Notes: generated from the letters alone by a model not told the origin. DNA of 64,000 nt from Pseudopyrenochaeta lycopersici (GCA_003313425.1 NHZP01000073.1:62001-126000), one strand, 5' to 3'. Shown: positions 43,505-54,741, numbered from the stretch's first letter. Translations and numbers: made by a program.

Positions 43505-43860
43505 GCTAGCTCCAAAGCCTGCTCTGTTTTCCTTTAGCTTGGCTAAGTCTGCAGCGCCGCTATCGTCGTAGCTCTTCTGGGCCACTTCTTCTACCTGTTA
43601 CACCTTGCACCTTATAGGTCTGTAGACGGTCGTCTGAATATGCTTAGGTTACTTCTTGTCTGCAGGCAGTTTTTGAATTGTAATCATCACCCTTCTCAAA
43701 TCCACCCCCTACGCATGGCCCCTTGATGCTATATTTTATCTACTCAATTATGACCTTTGGGCTTTTGTTGGCCGAAGCTAATGTTGCTGATCCAGTTCTA
43801 GTACACAGCTTAGCAAGTACTGCTCTTCGTACTTAGAGTTGCTAGCAATCAATTCAATCG
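43505..43860 (+). pseudogene. Decayed tandem copy of the MARVEL gene
   Basis: DNA-level similarity to exon 1 of 41893-42646 is plain in the same order: CTATCGTCGTAG, TTACACCTTGCACC, GGTCGTCTGAATATGC, ACGCATGGCCCCTTGATG, CTCAATTATG, TTTGGGCTT. The frame is broken by stops and small indels (STPYAWPLDAIFYLL survives). The similarity runs into the exon 2 start (GTACACAGCTTA). It is a same-strand duplicate now dead. 42647-43504 between the copies holds no gene. Confidence 0.65.
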
Positions 43861-44408
43861 ATTTTGGGGTCGTAGATTGAGCACCAAACTGGATCAGACA
43901 ACTTCAACTACGCTAGCATGCACAACATAGATGCACTATGTGCAAACGAGGCAGGGGTGGATATGTTTGTGAGATTCAGCACCTGTACGCGGTGCTGGTG
44001 GCTAGTTGGCTCAGGTCTAGTTGGGCAGCGGCTTGGGGCTGAGATAGAGAGATTTATGGATATGAAAGGAAGAGGCAGGCTCGGGATTTTTGGGGACGGG
44101 TTGAAAGAAAGAGTTGGAGTGCTCTTGGGGATTGTATCGATCAAGTGAGTTGTGTTGCAAGGACCAGAGATGAGGGGTTGGGGGTGTGGGTTCATGACAG
44201 AGCGATTGTATATGCACAGTGGATGAGATTCAGGTATGTCTACGCGGTCAAGCGGAGTCCGCGACTAACAGTTGATAGTGTTGAGTATAAGGATCTGGGA
44301 ACTGTTTGAAATGGAACATTCGGCTGTGATATAGTATTACGTCTGCGCTTGACGCCTTGGGGATGGAGTAGTTGGAGCCCCTCATGAACCCAAATTCGGA
44401 AAGCGAAA

Positions 44409-45192
44409 TCACCAACTCGAGCAAACCATACACCCGGACAGCTCACAGCCGTGGAGTACCGATACTCTACTACCGTTGTGCACTGCATAGTCGTTAATGT
44501 TAAAAGGAATACAACTGCTCTTGGATATCCCAGCATCCAAAACACACGTCTCAGCAATCTCCCCCACAGGGCTACCACAATCATTGTTGATTGCTGCTAC
44601 TTGTTCTCCACTTAGTGAAAAGCGCGCATCCCTTAAGTAATCCAGCCTCTCAACTGCAGTATCTCTTTCCTGTTCAATCCTCTTGATGTACTCAACCGCG
44701 CTGGCCAAGACCGTAAGTTTGCTCGGCCGAGCCTGTCCCAGCGTCGCACCGTCCTCCCCCTGCGGCAGGGTTGGAACTGCACGGTGCAACTTCTCTATCC
44801 CGGCGTTAAGGCCCAGACGGTACTTCCGCTCCACTTGATTATGTGGGATGCGGCACGTCTGGGCCTTGTTCGAGGTTTTGGGAAGCGTGGACGAACTCGA
44901 ATCCCCGCGGTGCAGGCGTGGGCAGCCGCGTTGTTCGGGTTGCAGAGCGCTTTGGAGTTCGTTCCTTGGTGGTGGCTGGAGAGTAGCATAGAGAATCGCA
45001 TTCTAGAGAGTGGGAGGAGCTAGGGGAGGGATATGTGTAGGGTTGGGCTTCCTGAGGTGCCACTTGGGCGGGGACGTCGCCGCAGATGGGTGAGGTTGGC
45101 CGCGTGTTTTGTGGCAAATAAGGTGTGTTATGTGGAGTTGTGGTGTTGGAAAAGCCGATTTCGAATTGATCGATTCGGCGGATCGGCTCCAT
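44409..45192 (-). CDS. bHLH transcription factor, short (SREBP-like basic region)
   Basis: Exons 45192-45064 and 45002-44409 (61-nt intron, GTGGCA...CTCTAG) give 240 aa. The basic helix-loop-helix is IPHNQVERKYRLGLNAGIEK LHRAVP, with H-N-x-x-E-R-K-Y-R as in Tyr-containing SREBP-type basic regions. A loop (QGEDGATLGQARPSK) and helix 2 (LTVLASAVEYIKRIEQERD) leading into a short zipper follow. The N-terminal part is Pro/Ser-rich. The intron is supported because only that join links the start exon to the frame carrying the basic region. The weak donor leaves some doubt about the N-terminus. The tail after residue 190 is not conserved-looking. Confidence 0.7.
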
Positions 45193-45770
45193 GTTGAGGC
45201 TTGCCCATTCCTCAGTCGTTTGTAAGAGTCGGCAAGGTGCTGTTTTTGAGAGTTACCACATAGTCTGAAGGTATTTTAATGGAAGATTCGAAACGGTTGA
45301 AGCAGCAGTCCATGGTGTAGCTGAGTTGGGGTTGTAAAAGTCAGCGAGGTATGATTGGTCGAAGCGGTTAGAGTAGGCCGACAAACCCGCGGGCGGGCGG
45401 GAGTCGCCTGTGTCTCCTGCCATGGACAAAACAAGTTTCGGAAGTCAAAACTGGATATTGATGCATGTGTTTTGAATAAGATTGATGGATAGAGAGTCGG
45501 CGTGGAATTCAGGTGTACCGCAGAGTTTGATGGGCAACAGTAACGTGGAGCTGATGACAAGTATGGGGCTGTCACAGACCAAAGCATCATCTATAGAAGC
45601 AGGAGACATACCAGTCAAACTCTCTCTGCAGCTACCAAGCTTCGCATCCTTCGGGACAGATCGATCGGAGAGACATCCTTTGGGACAGATCGATCGGAAA
45701 GACATCCTATTAGGATCGCTCTACAGCCATGAACCGTTTGCTCTTCGTCAGCCACCTCTGTTGCCATAAA
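45193..45770. other. Upstream of the bHLH gene; contains a short tandem
   Basis: No supported gene. At about 45654-45708 a 27-bp unit GGGACAGATCGATCGGA...AGACATCCT is repeated twice in tandem. Confidence 0.45.
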
Positions 45771-46112
45771 TTAACTAAGCTTTGCTGGCGCTGGCAAACT
45801 CGGGGACTTGCGGGCTGGTTTTGATTCTAGGTCGTAAACCGCAGCGCCTGCAACGGCATGGATTTTATGCAGCAGAGTGGTGGCACTTGCGTTCCGCCTG
45901 GTCACTTGCTGTAGGGTCGCTCCGCGGCAGAGCCAAAGTTTGGCCCGTGGCTTGGTGTGAAGTGGAGCTCTTGATGGCTGAATTGCTTTCTTGACTAATG
46001 TACTGTCACACCACAATTTAACAGGGAGCATATGCTTGAGAAGATGACTATCCCATGCACTTCCGGATACGCTGCCAGCGAGGAAAACCATGCCAAGAGC
46101 CAATGCAACCAA
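45771..46112 (-). CDS. Small putative secreted protein, 113 aa
   Basis: The frame starts MVALALGMVFLAGSVSGSAW, a good signal peptide, and continues with a Lys/Arg/Ala-rich mature part (ALHTKPRAKLWLCRGATLQQ-like) of no known family and only two cysteines. Its first 75 bp are mirrored head-to-head by the ORF at 46185. The mature part is unremarkable, so it may be a decayed relic with a preserved 5' end. Confidence 0.4.
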   Translation of the reverse strand: MVALALGMVFLAGSVSGSAWDSHLLKHMLPVKLWCDSTLVKKAIQPSRAPLHTKPRAKLWLCRGATLQQVTRRNASATTLLHKIHAVAGAAVYDLESKPARKSPSLPAPAKLS

Positions 46113-46184
46113 TCAGAAGCGGTAACTATATAACGTCAGCACCCAGGAAAATCAAAACATTCAGGTTCTCGCCTCTGATTCGCT

Positions 46185-46382
46185 ATGTTGGCTCTTGGCA
46201 TGGCTTTCCTCGCTGGCAGCGTATCCAGCAGTGCATGGGATATCTATGCTACTGGACATTTGCCCCGCACGCCCGTTGCAACGCTTAGCATGGCCTTTAC
46301 CTTATTAGTTTCTTCCTGCCCCGTCTCTGCCAGGAAGTTAATCGCTGAGATCATGTCATTGCACTCATATAGAACGGGCTGA
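46185..46382 (+). pseudogene. Inverted paralogue of the small secreted ORF, cut by transposon debris
   Basis: Starts MLALGMAFLAGSVSSSAWDI, nearly the same leader as 46112 on the other strand. After about 40 codons the sequence becomes the antisense of the MULE C-terminal segment (from about 46312), so the mature part is lost. Confidence 0.5.
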
Positions 46383-46561
46383 GACCGTCAACGTTCGATG
46401 TCGGCTAGGAACTCTTCCAACGATGGAGGTTGCCAAGCACGAGGTAGGGCCATAGTGACAGACACTGCAACAACTACAGGCGGAGACGAATGGAGGGAGG
46501 AGGGAGGAGGTATAGGAGCAGGTGCAGAGATCGACACAAATACACAGGTAGTCACAGGATA
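46312..46561 (-). pseudogene. MULE transposase C-terminal fragment (copy A)
   Basis: The minus strand matches 56930-57180 of the full MULE. It encodes the proline/valine-rich and PPSLEEFLADIERR-like region through NFLAETGQEDD. Nothing else of the element is present. 46562-47482 downstream carries no supported gene, apart from a perfect-looking inverted repeat at about 46766-46836 (ACCGGTTTGAGGCTTCATTA and mate). Confidence 0.7.
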
Positions 46562-47482
46562 TCAACCAAGAGGGCATCTAAAAGAGCACATTGAGCTTCC
46601 CAAATGTCTGAAGAAGACGAGAACACTAGCTTATGTACGGCATCAAAACGGAGCTTTGACGACTGCAACACCAGCTCCTTTAGCAGAGATAGCATTTACA
46701 TAGAAATGAAAAGCCTCACTGTTGGGATCTATGTCTAAGGGCCTGTTCTCTTAGGGCCTGTTCTGGAGGCACCGGTTTGAGGCTTCATTAGGCACAGAGC
46801 AGGCTCTATGCCTAATGAAGCCTCAAACCGGTGCCTCCCGTGCCCTGAATCGGGGCCTACATGGTGCTACTGTGGTTTGGTGGCCGTGCTGACACATCGA
46901 AAGCGTGCCATTTCCTTCCTGGCGGTGTGGGACGATTCCGTCCATGTCAAACACTGCAGCTCGCTCTCCAATCACGTTAGCGGGGTTTAAGGTGGCAAGG
47001 AGCATAACTTACTTCCTGTGGGCATGAGTAATATCAGCTAGGCCATGACATGTGAAGGTGGTATGTTGGTACGGCCAATAAAAGCAGGTGCAGCGTTCTA
47101 GACATCTTAGCCTTCATATGTAGACGCAATATTGGCTTAAAATACACGCGCTCAAACATTCTGGCACAAAATCACCTTAATATCCCCGAAAGGTCTGTCA
47201 CTCAAGCTGCGCATGACCGGGCAACTCCCACGGCGGTGATCGGGCCCAGACCAACCGCCCTACCAGACCATCAGTAATTCATGCGCTAGGAAAGCCTGGA
47301 TGGACATATTGATAAAATCGATGGATTTTCGCTCAATCACCGCCATCATCTTCGATTGCACCTAACCAATCCGCGTCACCCAACCGTATATTCACGAAAC
47401 CTTGTGCTAAGCAGTGCCAGGGGACTCTTTCGACTTCATCAAAAAGCTGGAGATGGACGGTGGCCACTGACGGGTTGAGGTC

Positions 47483-49393
47483 ATGCCGCAGACATTCGAT
47501 AACGAGCTTGGGTCAGCTTCAATTGAAAGACACCGACCTCCTGGTCGACAATCGACGAAATACTCCGGAAAGAGTATGTCGAGGATGATGTTAAAAGAGA
47601 AGTCTTTAGAATTTGGAAATGGCATCCATCTCAATATTGCCTTGATCGAACCCGTACTTTTTCTCCAAGGTTTCGAGCAAAGACCTACGTCCGAACGAAG
47701 CACCGTGGTGCTCCGTGGATCGTTGCACTTGCGAGTCATAAGGCCTGCAAAGATAAAAGCAGTAACACTGAGATTTCATGGCAAGGCCGTTACAAAATGG
47801 CCCCAGGGTAATTGTTCTACAACCCAAATGTGCACCTACGCTAACATAACGGAAGGTATTCCTAACAAGATCAAATTCGAGGAGACAAACATCATCATGA
47901 AAAATAAATGGCCGTTTTTCAACGCTCAGTCCCTGACAGCAGCAGCTGAAGTCGGTGCTGATCATGCTAAGCTTGCCAAGACCTTTCCGGGAAGTGTGAC
48001 GACTCAACAGGGTCTGTCCGTCAGCTCGAGCAACAGCTCCTCCAAGAATCTAGGCTCTAAAAAAGCAAGTCGGCTATCACTGCAAGCCAACTCTTTGTGG
48101 AACTTTGTTAAGGGCGATTTCTCAACCAAAGTGCCTTTGTTTGCACGGACGGGGTACGGGATTTTCCCCCCTGGCGATTACATGTATGATTTCGAATTCC
48201 CCTAGAAAAGCAATCTTCCAGAAACTATTGACCTCAAATTCGGCTCTGTAAAGTATGAGTTGGAGGCGATTGTTGAGCGTGCGGGAGTTTTCTCCACTAA
48301 TCTTGTGGAGTCTAAGGAAGTCACTCTCATCCGCACCCCAGCCCAAGGCGCATTGGAACAAGTCGAACCGATTGTAGTGAACCGAACTTTGAGGGACCGA
48401 GTGAAACTAGATGTCACCATTTCTGGCAAGTCCTTTCCACTCGGCGCACAAGTCCCCATTTCGATCCACCTCACGCCGCTAGTGAAGACCCAGCTCCAAT
48501 GGATCAAAGTTTTTGTGACGGAACATATTGAATATTTCTGTTCAAATAAACGAGTTCACCGCATAGAGCCAGTTCGGAAGATACTGCTATTTGAGAAGCG
48601 AGCAGATACCCCACCAGCGAGTAGCGTCTCCGGTAGCCTCATAAAAACTGTTCGTGGCGGAGGTGCTACATCTTACCAAAACGAAGCTGTCTCAGGGGTT
48701 GAAATGCAGGGACTTACAGACCTCTCCGGCAGCCTTAGCGGAGATTTTATCATTGGAACGAAAGTGATGGAATTCCTTGTACCACTCCCTAGCTGCCACA
48801 ACATGAAGCACGATGGCGAGGCTTTAAAGTTGCACTCTGATACCACATTCCGGAATATTCTGGTACATCACTGGATAAAGGTAAATAGACTACTCAAAGT
48901 TGCGCCCATTAGTTTAATGTGATGATAGATCGTTATACGACTTTCGATGGTTGATCGAGCCGATTCGAACAAAAAACGACTATTCGAGATTTCAGTTGAT
49001 TCGCCATTTCGTATCCTATCCCACCACGTGACCGAGGCTATCACCACACTACCGTCATATTCAGCACCGAAACCTATTTATGACACGTGCATGCCTGAAT
49101 GTGATTGCTCTAAGGCTCCGGGAGTCTGCTGTGATACTTGTTTCCACTTTGTTCCGACTTCGGAGACGCCGAATCGGCCTCAAGAAGACTCGACTGCCAC
49201 TCCTTTTAGTCCAGAACAAGCAAACTATCAATATCCACAGCAGCTGCACATCGGCCGTCCCGTTGAATCCTATTTGCCTCGACCTACTTACCTTTTCAGA
49301 GTACTGTCGTTTGATCCCCCGCCTTTTGAGGATGAAGGGCCGCCACTATCACTGAAAGCACCCCCTCCGCTTTACAAACCATTACCTCGCTGA
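47483..49393 (+). pseudogene. Arrestin-related trafficking adaptor with a single TAG
   Basis: Exon 47483-48880 and exon 48929-49393 (48-nt intron, GTAAAT...GATAG) would give about 620 aa. The arrestin N-domain starts NIALIEPVLFLQGF and has LRGSLHLRVIRPAKIKAVTL, FHGKAVTKWP and GIFPPGDYMYDFEFP. The C-domain has VKYELEAIVERAG, VKLDVTISGKSFPLGAQVPI, KVFVTEHIEYF, HHWIK and then RLFEISVDSPFRILS. The C-terminus has PPPLY, a PPxY-type site through which such adaptors recruit the Rsp5 ubiquitin ligase. One codon, 48203-48205 TAG after FEFP, interrupts the frame. CAG there would restore the family pattern. Everything else is intact, so inactivation is recent, or a truncated N-domain is made. Confidence 0.75.
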
Positions 49394-49659
49394 AATAATA
49401 GCCTTCAGGGCACTACACCAGATTCTCTGATGGGTATAGATACAGTGAAGGCAAATGAAGCGGAATCAAATGCTCAAAGGCTAACCTTAGGTTAGGTAGC
49501 CTAGTTAACAGTAGGAGCACAAATAAAAGAAGAACACAAATTCATTGATAGAGCAAATCGACTATGTGAGGACTTTCAATTAGCATCCTGGAGTCACACA
49601 CAAAAAGTACTAAAGCTTAAATAGAGTATTGCGCGCTGACTAACCGGAAACAATGCAAA

Positions 49660-50082
49660 GAGGACGGTACATATTCCTATTCGAAGCTTTAGTCCCGCTT
49701 TGCTTTTTTATGGTTGTCATTCACCTGATGACGACCTCCCCTATTCGGGTCTCTTTGAGCGCTGGCAGCATCTAGGTGCTATGGACCTTCGCCATGCGTT
49801 TTCGCGTGTGCTAGAGAAATCCTATGACTGCAGATATGTACCCGATCAAGTGCATCACGATAAAGCCGATATCATCAAGCTTTTCGAAGCCGGTGCGTGT
49901 CTTTTCGTCTGCGCGGCTAAGGTGTATCGCGACAGGGTCCGCCTTTTCCGTACCGCTCCGCCATTTGTATCATTACTCCGCTCCTAGGCGGAAAAGTCCC
50001 AGCAGACGACGAGAAATGGGCTCCAAACATGGACGCGATAAAGTTCGCAATAGCTACAGGAAGACTTGACGCAAACTGTTAG
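49660..50082 (+). pseudogene. C-terminal scrap of a P450 reductase / P450BM3-type flavoprotein
   Basis: Reads LLFYGCHSPDDDLPYSGLFE, RWQHLGAMDLRHAFSR, YVPDQVHHDKADIIKLFEAG and ACLFVC, corresponding to the NADPH-binding end of CPR/P450BM3 fusions (FxGCRxPxxDxLY, YVQDR, GAxxFVCG). A frame change then leads to KVPADDEKWAPNMDAIKFAI ATGRL and a stop at 50080-50082. FMN and FAD parts are absent. A Tc1-like element lies 45 bp downstream. Confidence 0.6.
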
Positions 50083-50126
50083 CAAACAACCTAACACACC
50101 TCACCACTAACCTAACTCATTAATTA

Positions 50127-51476
50127 CAGTGCCCTTCCAAAAGTTCTCGCCGCGCTAGTGCGACGCGCACCATCACAACAACACCACCTCAACTTTGCAG
50201 TATTATAATTATGCCACCACAACGCCAAATTCTTCAAGAAATAGACCAAAATACGCGCAGACGTCCTAATTTAACAGTCCAGCAGCGGAATCAAATTATT
50301 GGCATGCTGCATGGTAGTGCTACAGTCGCTGAAGTTGCTAACGCGTTTGGCCGCAGTGAACGCGGTATACGCGACATTAGGAAAAGATATCAACAAACTG
50401 GCAAAACAACAGATAAACCTCGCAGCGGTAGACCACCTATACTATCGCTTCATCAGAAGAAGATCATCTATCGCAAAGCACGCGCACAGCCAAAAATTAC
50501 GTACAAAGAGCTAGCTGAAGAGGCAGTAGTCATGAATCCAGATGGCACCACTTTGAAGCCACCTAGCCATTCCACATTGCGGCGGTATCTCAAAGGACAA
50601 GGCCTCACTAAATCTCCTTGTAAAAAGCGTCCAAAGCTTAACAAATCGCGTGCGTTGCGGCGGCTCAAGTTCTGTAGAGAGTACTCTTGTTTCCCGTGGC
50701 ATCGACGCACTATGCGCTTCTCAGATGAGTGCTCCTTTCAGAAGGGCTCAGGGCAAACACAAGAGTGGGTATTTCGCAATTCACAAGAGAAATGGAAGAC
50801 AATAATGCTTCAAACCTATAGCTGTGGTAAGAAGGTGGCACAGATGGTGTGGGGTTCAATATGGCTGGATGAACGTGGGCGTGCACAGAGGAGCCCTCTG
50901 GTCATAATGGAGCGCGATCCTGATGCTCCAAACTATGGATACTCCGCCAAAAGTTACATCAAGGCTTTGAAGAAAGGCCTCTTACGATCATGGCGTCGTT
51001 CACAGCTTTTCATGCAGGACAACGCGCGCGTACATACAGCTGCAGCCACAAGGAGATTTCTGGCTGAGCACCACATCAGTACAGTTGACTGGCCACCCTA
51101 CTCACCTGATCTCAACCCAATTGAGCACCTCTGGTGGTATCTCAAAAAGCTCATGTATAGATCCTATCCTCAGTACAACAATTATAGTCAAGCTATAGAG
51201 GAGTGGGATGGCTTTTGCGCTGCATTGAAAAGTTGCTGGCGTCGCATACCAGCCAGCCTGATTCGGCGCCTCATCATGAGCATGCCACAACGAATTGATG
51301 CATGCAAGAAAGCGCGAGGGTGGCAAACGAAATACTGAACCCGTGCGCAACTACTGCTTCAAAAAAAATTCAATTATATTATATATTGGCTGAGATTTAT
51401 GGTGTTGAAGTTTTGTGCCCATGTGCTGGTGAGGGTGGCTCGTGCGTGCGCGGCGAGAACTTTTGGAAGGGCACTG
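50127..51476. mobile_element. Tc1-like transposon copy 1, 1350 bp
   Basis: Identical 29-bp terminal inverted repeats begin CAGTGCCCTTCCAAAAGTTC (50127-50155 and 51448-51476), with TA at both borders (50125-50126, 51477-51478). One intact transposase inside. Exactly the same length as copy 2. Confidence 0.92.
50211..51338 (+). CDS. Tc1/mariner-superfamily transposase (DD34E), intact
   Basis: 375 aa. N-terminal paired helix-turn-helix (LTVQQRNQIIGMLHGSATVA, then RGIRDIRKRYQQTG and GRPPILS). Catalytic residues in MRFSDECSF, QLFMQDNARVHTA and PYSPDLNPIEHLWWYLKK; spacing between the second Asp and the Glu is 34 residues. No stops. The start MPPQRQILQEIDQNTRRRPN is shared with copy 2. It cuts and pastes at TA dinucleotides. 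Confidence 0.92.
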   Translation: MPPQRQILQEIDQNTRRRPNLTVQQRNQIIGMLHGSATVAEVANAFGRSERGIRDIRKRYQQTGKTTDKPRSGRPPILSLHQKKIIYRKARAQPKITYKELAEEAVVMNPDGTTLKPPSHSTLRRYLKGQGLTKSPCKKRPKLNKSRALRRLKFCREYSCFPWHRRTMRFSDECSFQKGSGQTQEWVFRNSQEKWKTIMLQTYSCGKKVAQMVWGSIWLDERGRAQRSPLVIMERDPDAPNYGYSAKSYIKALKKGLLRSWRRSQLFMQDNARVHTAAATRRFLAEHHISTVDWPPYSPDLNPIEHLWWYLKKLMYRSYPQYNNYSQAIEEWDGFCAALKSCWRRIPASLIRRLIMSMPQRIDACKKARGWQTKY

Positions 51477-51478
51477 TA

Positions 51479-52488
51479 TCGCGTGGTAGACAGCGCTTCA
51501 GCCGCCGAGGATAGGAAGCTGGACGCTTAGAGAATATACTCTGAGCCAGCCTGCTACCAACAATACTAACCCACGAGAACCCGAAGAGAAATGGCAAATG
51601 AAGGAGAACAGACCATCAAGAGATAGAGCACGGGCTTGGACAAAGCAGCAACCTACCGGAGGAAGCGAGCCAAAGCAGACATACGGACTAAATGAGGTCA
51701 AGACATACCATAAGAAGTGTAATATTAGATAAGTGCTTTGTGAAGATTTGACCATACGGAGGAAGACCGGATGTTATACCTGGAGACGTGCTTTAATGTC
51801 CGAAAGAACCTCAAGCAGCGTGTGCGCGGACGACGTAGGCCATGCTCCTCGAGCACCTACGCTTGCCAAGGCTGAGACTACTTGTTCAAGTCTCACACGT
51901 TTGAAGGACGAGAAAAGGGAAACGGAGACCCGAAGTGATCAGTTGTTGCGGCACGTTCGCAAGTGATACTCGAAATGGCTGAATAGGACATGTAAGCTTC
52001 TAAACTTAGAACTGCGTGTGAAGAAAGGCCACTTTCGACGTTTGCGCGGAGCCCATTTCGCACTCCGCACTCAGCAGTCCTTACCCTCCATCCTTCATTC
52101 CACTCTTAGCATCTCTTTGGCTAGGCCTATGTGGTTGCGCCCGCCCTTCGTCTCCACTTCCTCTCCTTCTGCACACTGTCGCTTTCCCTGTTATTGCATT
52201 GCCTGTGAAGACCTTCGCTCATGATGCGCTCCATACTCATGGTAAGGAAAATATCCTCAACAAGACAGCATGACTGTTTGCCGTCAACGTGCACGATCCG
52301 CCATGTATAGCTCTTGATGGTAAATGCTTCCCAACACTAGCAGCCAGCATGCGATCTTCTTGGACTCGCAGTCGGCGATGTTATCGGTATATACAGCATA
52401 CGGCAATGGCATTGCAGTTGTGCCCAAGCGCAACCACTGAAGAGTATCATCACAGTTGACCTACCATCCATCGTGGACTGGCTCATGG
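51479..52488. other. Intergenic, no supported gene
   Basis: Only short frames with no motifs. Confidence 0.35.
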
Positions 52489-53110
52489 CTATCGCACACG
52501 GTCGCTGCCAGCGTGATTTCTAGCGTGGTCGTCAGTGTTACGAGTCTTTCTTGTTCTTCTCTTGCTAACCGCTCTTGCTCTTCCCTCGAGCTGCCACTGC
52601 TGCAGCACGCTTAGGCCGCGGTGGATAAGTGCATTCTGAGCATCAACTTGCGCAAATCTCTCAGCATAGAAAGCTTCCATATCTCCAAATTGATAGTTCT
52701 AGGCCATAGTGGGAGACCAAGAAGCGAAAAGCCCTTCCGTAGCGAGAGCCATATTCCGCGCTTCCACTAACTTTACAGGGTCATCTTCCTGCCCCGTCTC
52801 TGTTAAGAAGTTGGTCGCTGACATCATGTCGTTGCATTCATATAGAACGGGCTGAGACCGTCGACTCTCGATATCGGCTAGGAACTCTTGCAACGACGGG
52901 GGACGCCAGGCAGGAGGTGAAGCCACTGTAACGGACACAGCAACAGCAACAGGCGGAGACGAACGAGGGGAGGCAAGAGTAGGTATAGGAGCGCGCGCAG
53001 GGATTGATACAGACACACAGGTGGTCACAGGATTTGCACTTGCTGTAGATGTGGGAATCGACAGGGTCACAGAGGCATTTGCGAGGGTAGCTCCGGGTCG
53101 TTGCTTGTAA
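52489..53110 (-). pseudogene. MULE transposase C-terminal fragment (copy B)
   Basis: The minus strand encodes NPVTTCVSVSIPARAPIPT, RSSPPVAVAVSV, PPSLQEFLADIESRR, NFLTETGQEDDPVKLVEARN and, in a continuing shifted frame, MEAFYAERFAQVDAQN. It parallels residues of the full MULE protein at 56930-57400. The transposase core is absent. A longer open frame upstream (to 53256) adds unrelated residues. Confidence 0.7.
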
Positions 53111-54732
53111 GATAAGCAGGAGTTGTTTGTAAAAGCCATGAAGTACAGACGAAGCTCAGGGTCCGAGGTATTTATTCCGAGACTATCTGCGCTTCTCGGT
53201 CGTTGTTGACTTTTTCCATTCTGCCAGCAACTACGCATCTCTAGACACGAGCCCATTGAAGCGAGAGTTTCCAGACGTCAAGAGCGTCACAACAAAATGT
53301 GAGCGAATATTAGGTGAGGAGTGTATTGGTGGGGAGGGTGCACTGCTCGCAGAACGTGATTCGCATGCGGACTCGACGTTCTTTTTATTCTTTCCCTGTA
53401 TGAGTCAATCAAGTGGTGCTGACGACAAAGTCTTGTTCGCTCGTCTCCACTCAGCACCACTTCGCACTACTCAGCGCCACTTCGCACTACTCAGCGCTAC
53501 TCACCACCACTCACCATCATATTCATCATACCAGCGCATAGGAGGCTTCTATGAGCTCGACTCGAAATCGCGCGTCGCGCAGCCATTTCGTTGAGTTGGC
53601 GTCGTACGGTTCTTCAATTAACTTTGCACGTCCTACTAAATTAGTCGCTTACTCTGAACTCGCTTTTGTTTGATGCCTAATAGTTAGGCTTATTTTGCCT
53701 TCTTGTTCGGCTCCTTAAGGATGCCGTTGTGGAAACATACTGTTGAACCGAGGAAGGTTACGTTCTATGGGCTGAATGAAGTGCTGAAGTGCGGAATACG
53801 TTTCCACTCTTGCTTTCATATTAAAATGTAGCAGACCAATGAGGCCACTACCAAGATGCCACGACGCCACAGGTTGCGCGATTATGTCTTTGAACCTTAT
53901 TCTAGCCATCTTCATGCAACACATTTGCGAAGAAGGTCGGCATAAATTCCCATTGGTTGCCATTCAGGCGGAGACGAAGCTGGAGGATTCCGGGGAAAGC
54001 CTCATCGGTGATGCAGAATAAGATTTCGGGGAAGTGGGGCGCGGAGCGCGCTAGGTTTTCTGGGTGCTTCAACGGGAGAATCGTATTAACTAAGTTACGC
54101 CAAACATGTGAAAGATACTAGTGGGAGTTTAAGCTAGATTTCAGCGACATCACTTATTTTACGAGATGGAATACTGTAGCACCGCATGGATGCTCGTGCA
54201 TCCACAGCAGGCACGGAATATCGCACCCGCTGCTGCGGAAACCTCCACCAAAGACATTGCACACACTAGCTTTATGAAGACCTTCGATCGACGTTACGAA
54301 TGGAATGAATCTTAATTAACTACACAAGACCTGACTAAGCAAGCCGCTATGCTGAGTGAAGCATGTACTCTTGTAACAGATGTAGTCTCGACATGAATCC
54401 CGATTGTTCGGGAGCTATTGCACGGTCGTGCGAAAAGACATTGCCCACCCGCGAATAACTCGCAAAAACCATCGTAACTATAGGATTTTAGATGTGAATC
54501 CAAAGACTGGTATGGAATATGCATGAATGGCGCTAGCAACCGGCTTAGGAGAGGGTGTGTGGTGGCGTTGAAGAGGAAATTCCACTTCACCGGCGATGCA
54601 GCTGCTGATTGCTGACAGATGTGGCACCCAGGACCCTGGGTCTTGGGCCATCAACCCTAGATCTTTGAGGCTGGGCACTATGGGGTTTCAGTTTGCTCCG
54701 GAAAACTGTTTTCTAGCAGTTTATTTTCATTT
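53111..54732. other. Intergenic with a short degenerate tandem
   Basis: Near 53455-53520 CACTTCGCACTACTCAGCGC-like units repeat about three times and grade into CACTCACC runs. No gene supported elsewhere in this 1.6 kb. Confidence 0.4.
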
Positions 54733-54741
54733 CCGCACTGA

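Noticed and set aside
47407..48507. Minus-strand open frames over the arrestin gene
   Set aside because: They overlap the clearly conserved plus-strand arrestin frame and have no features of their own.
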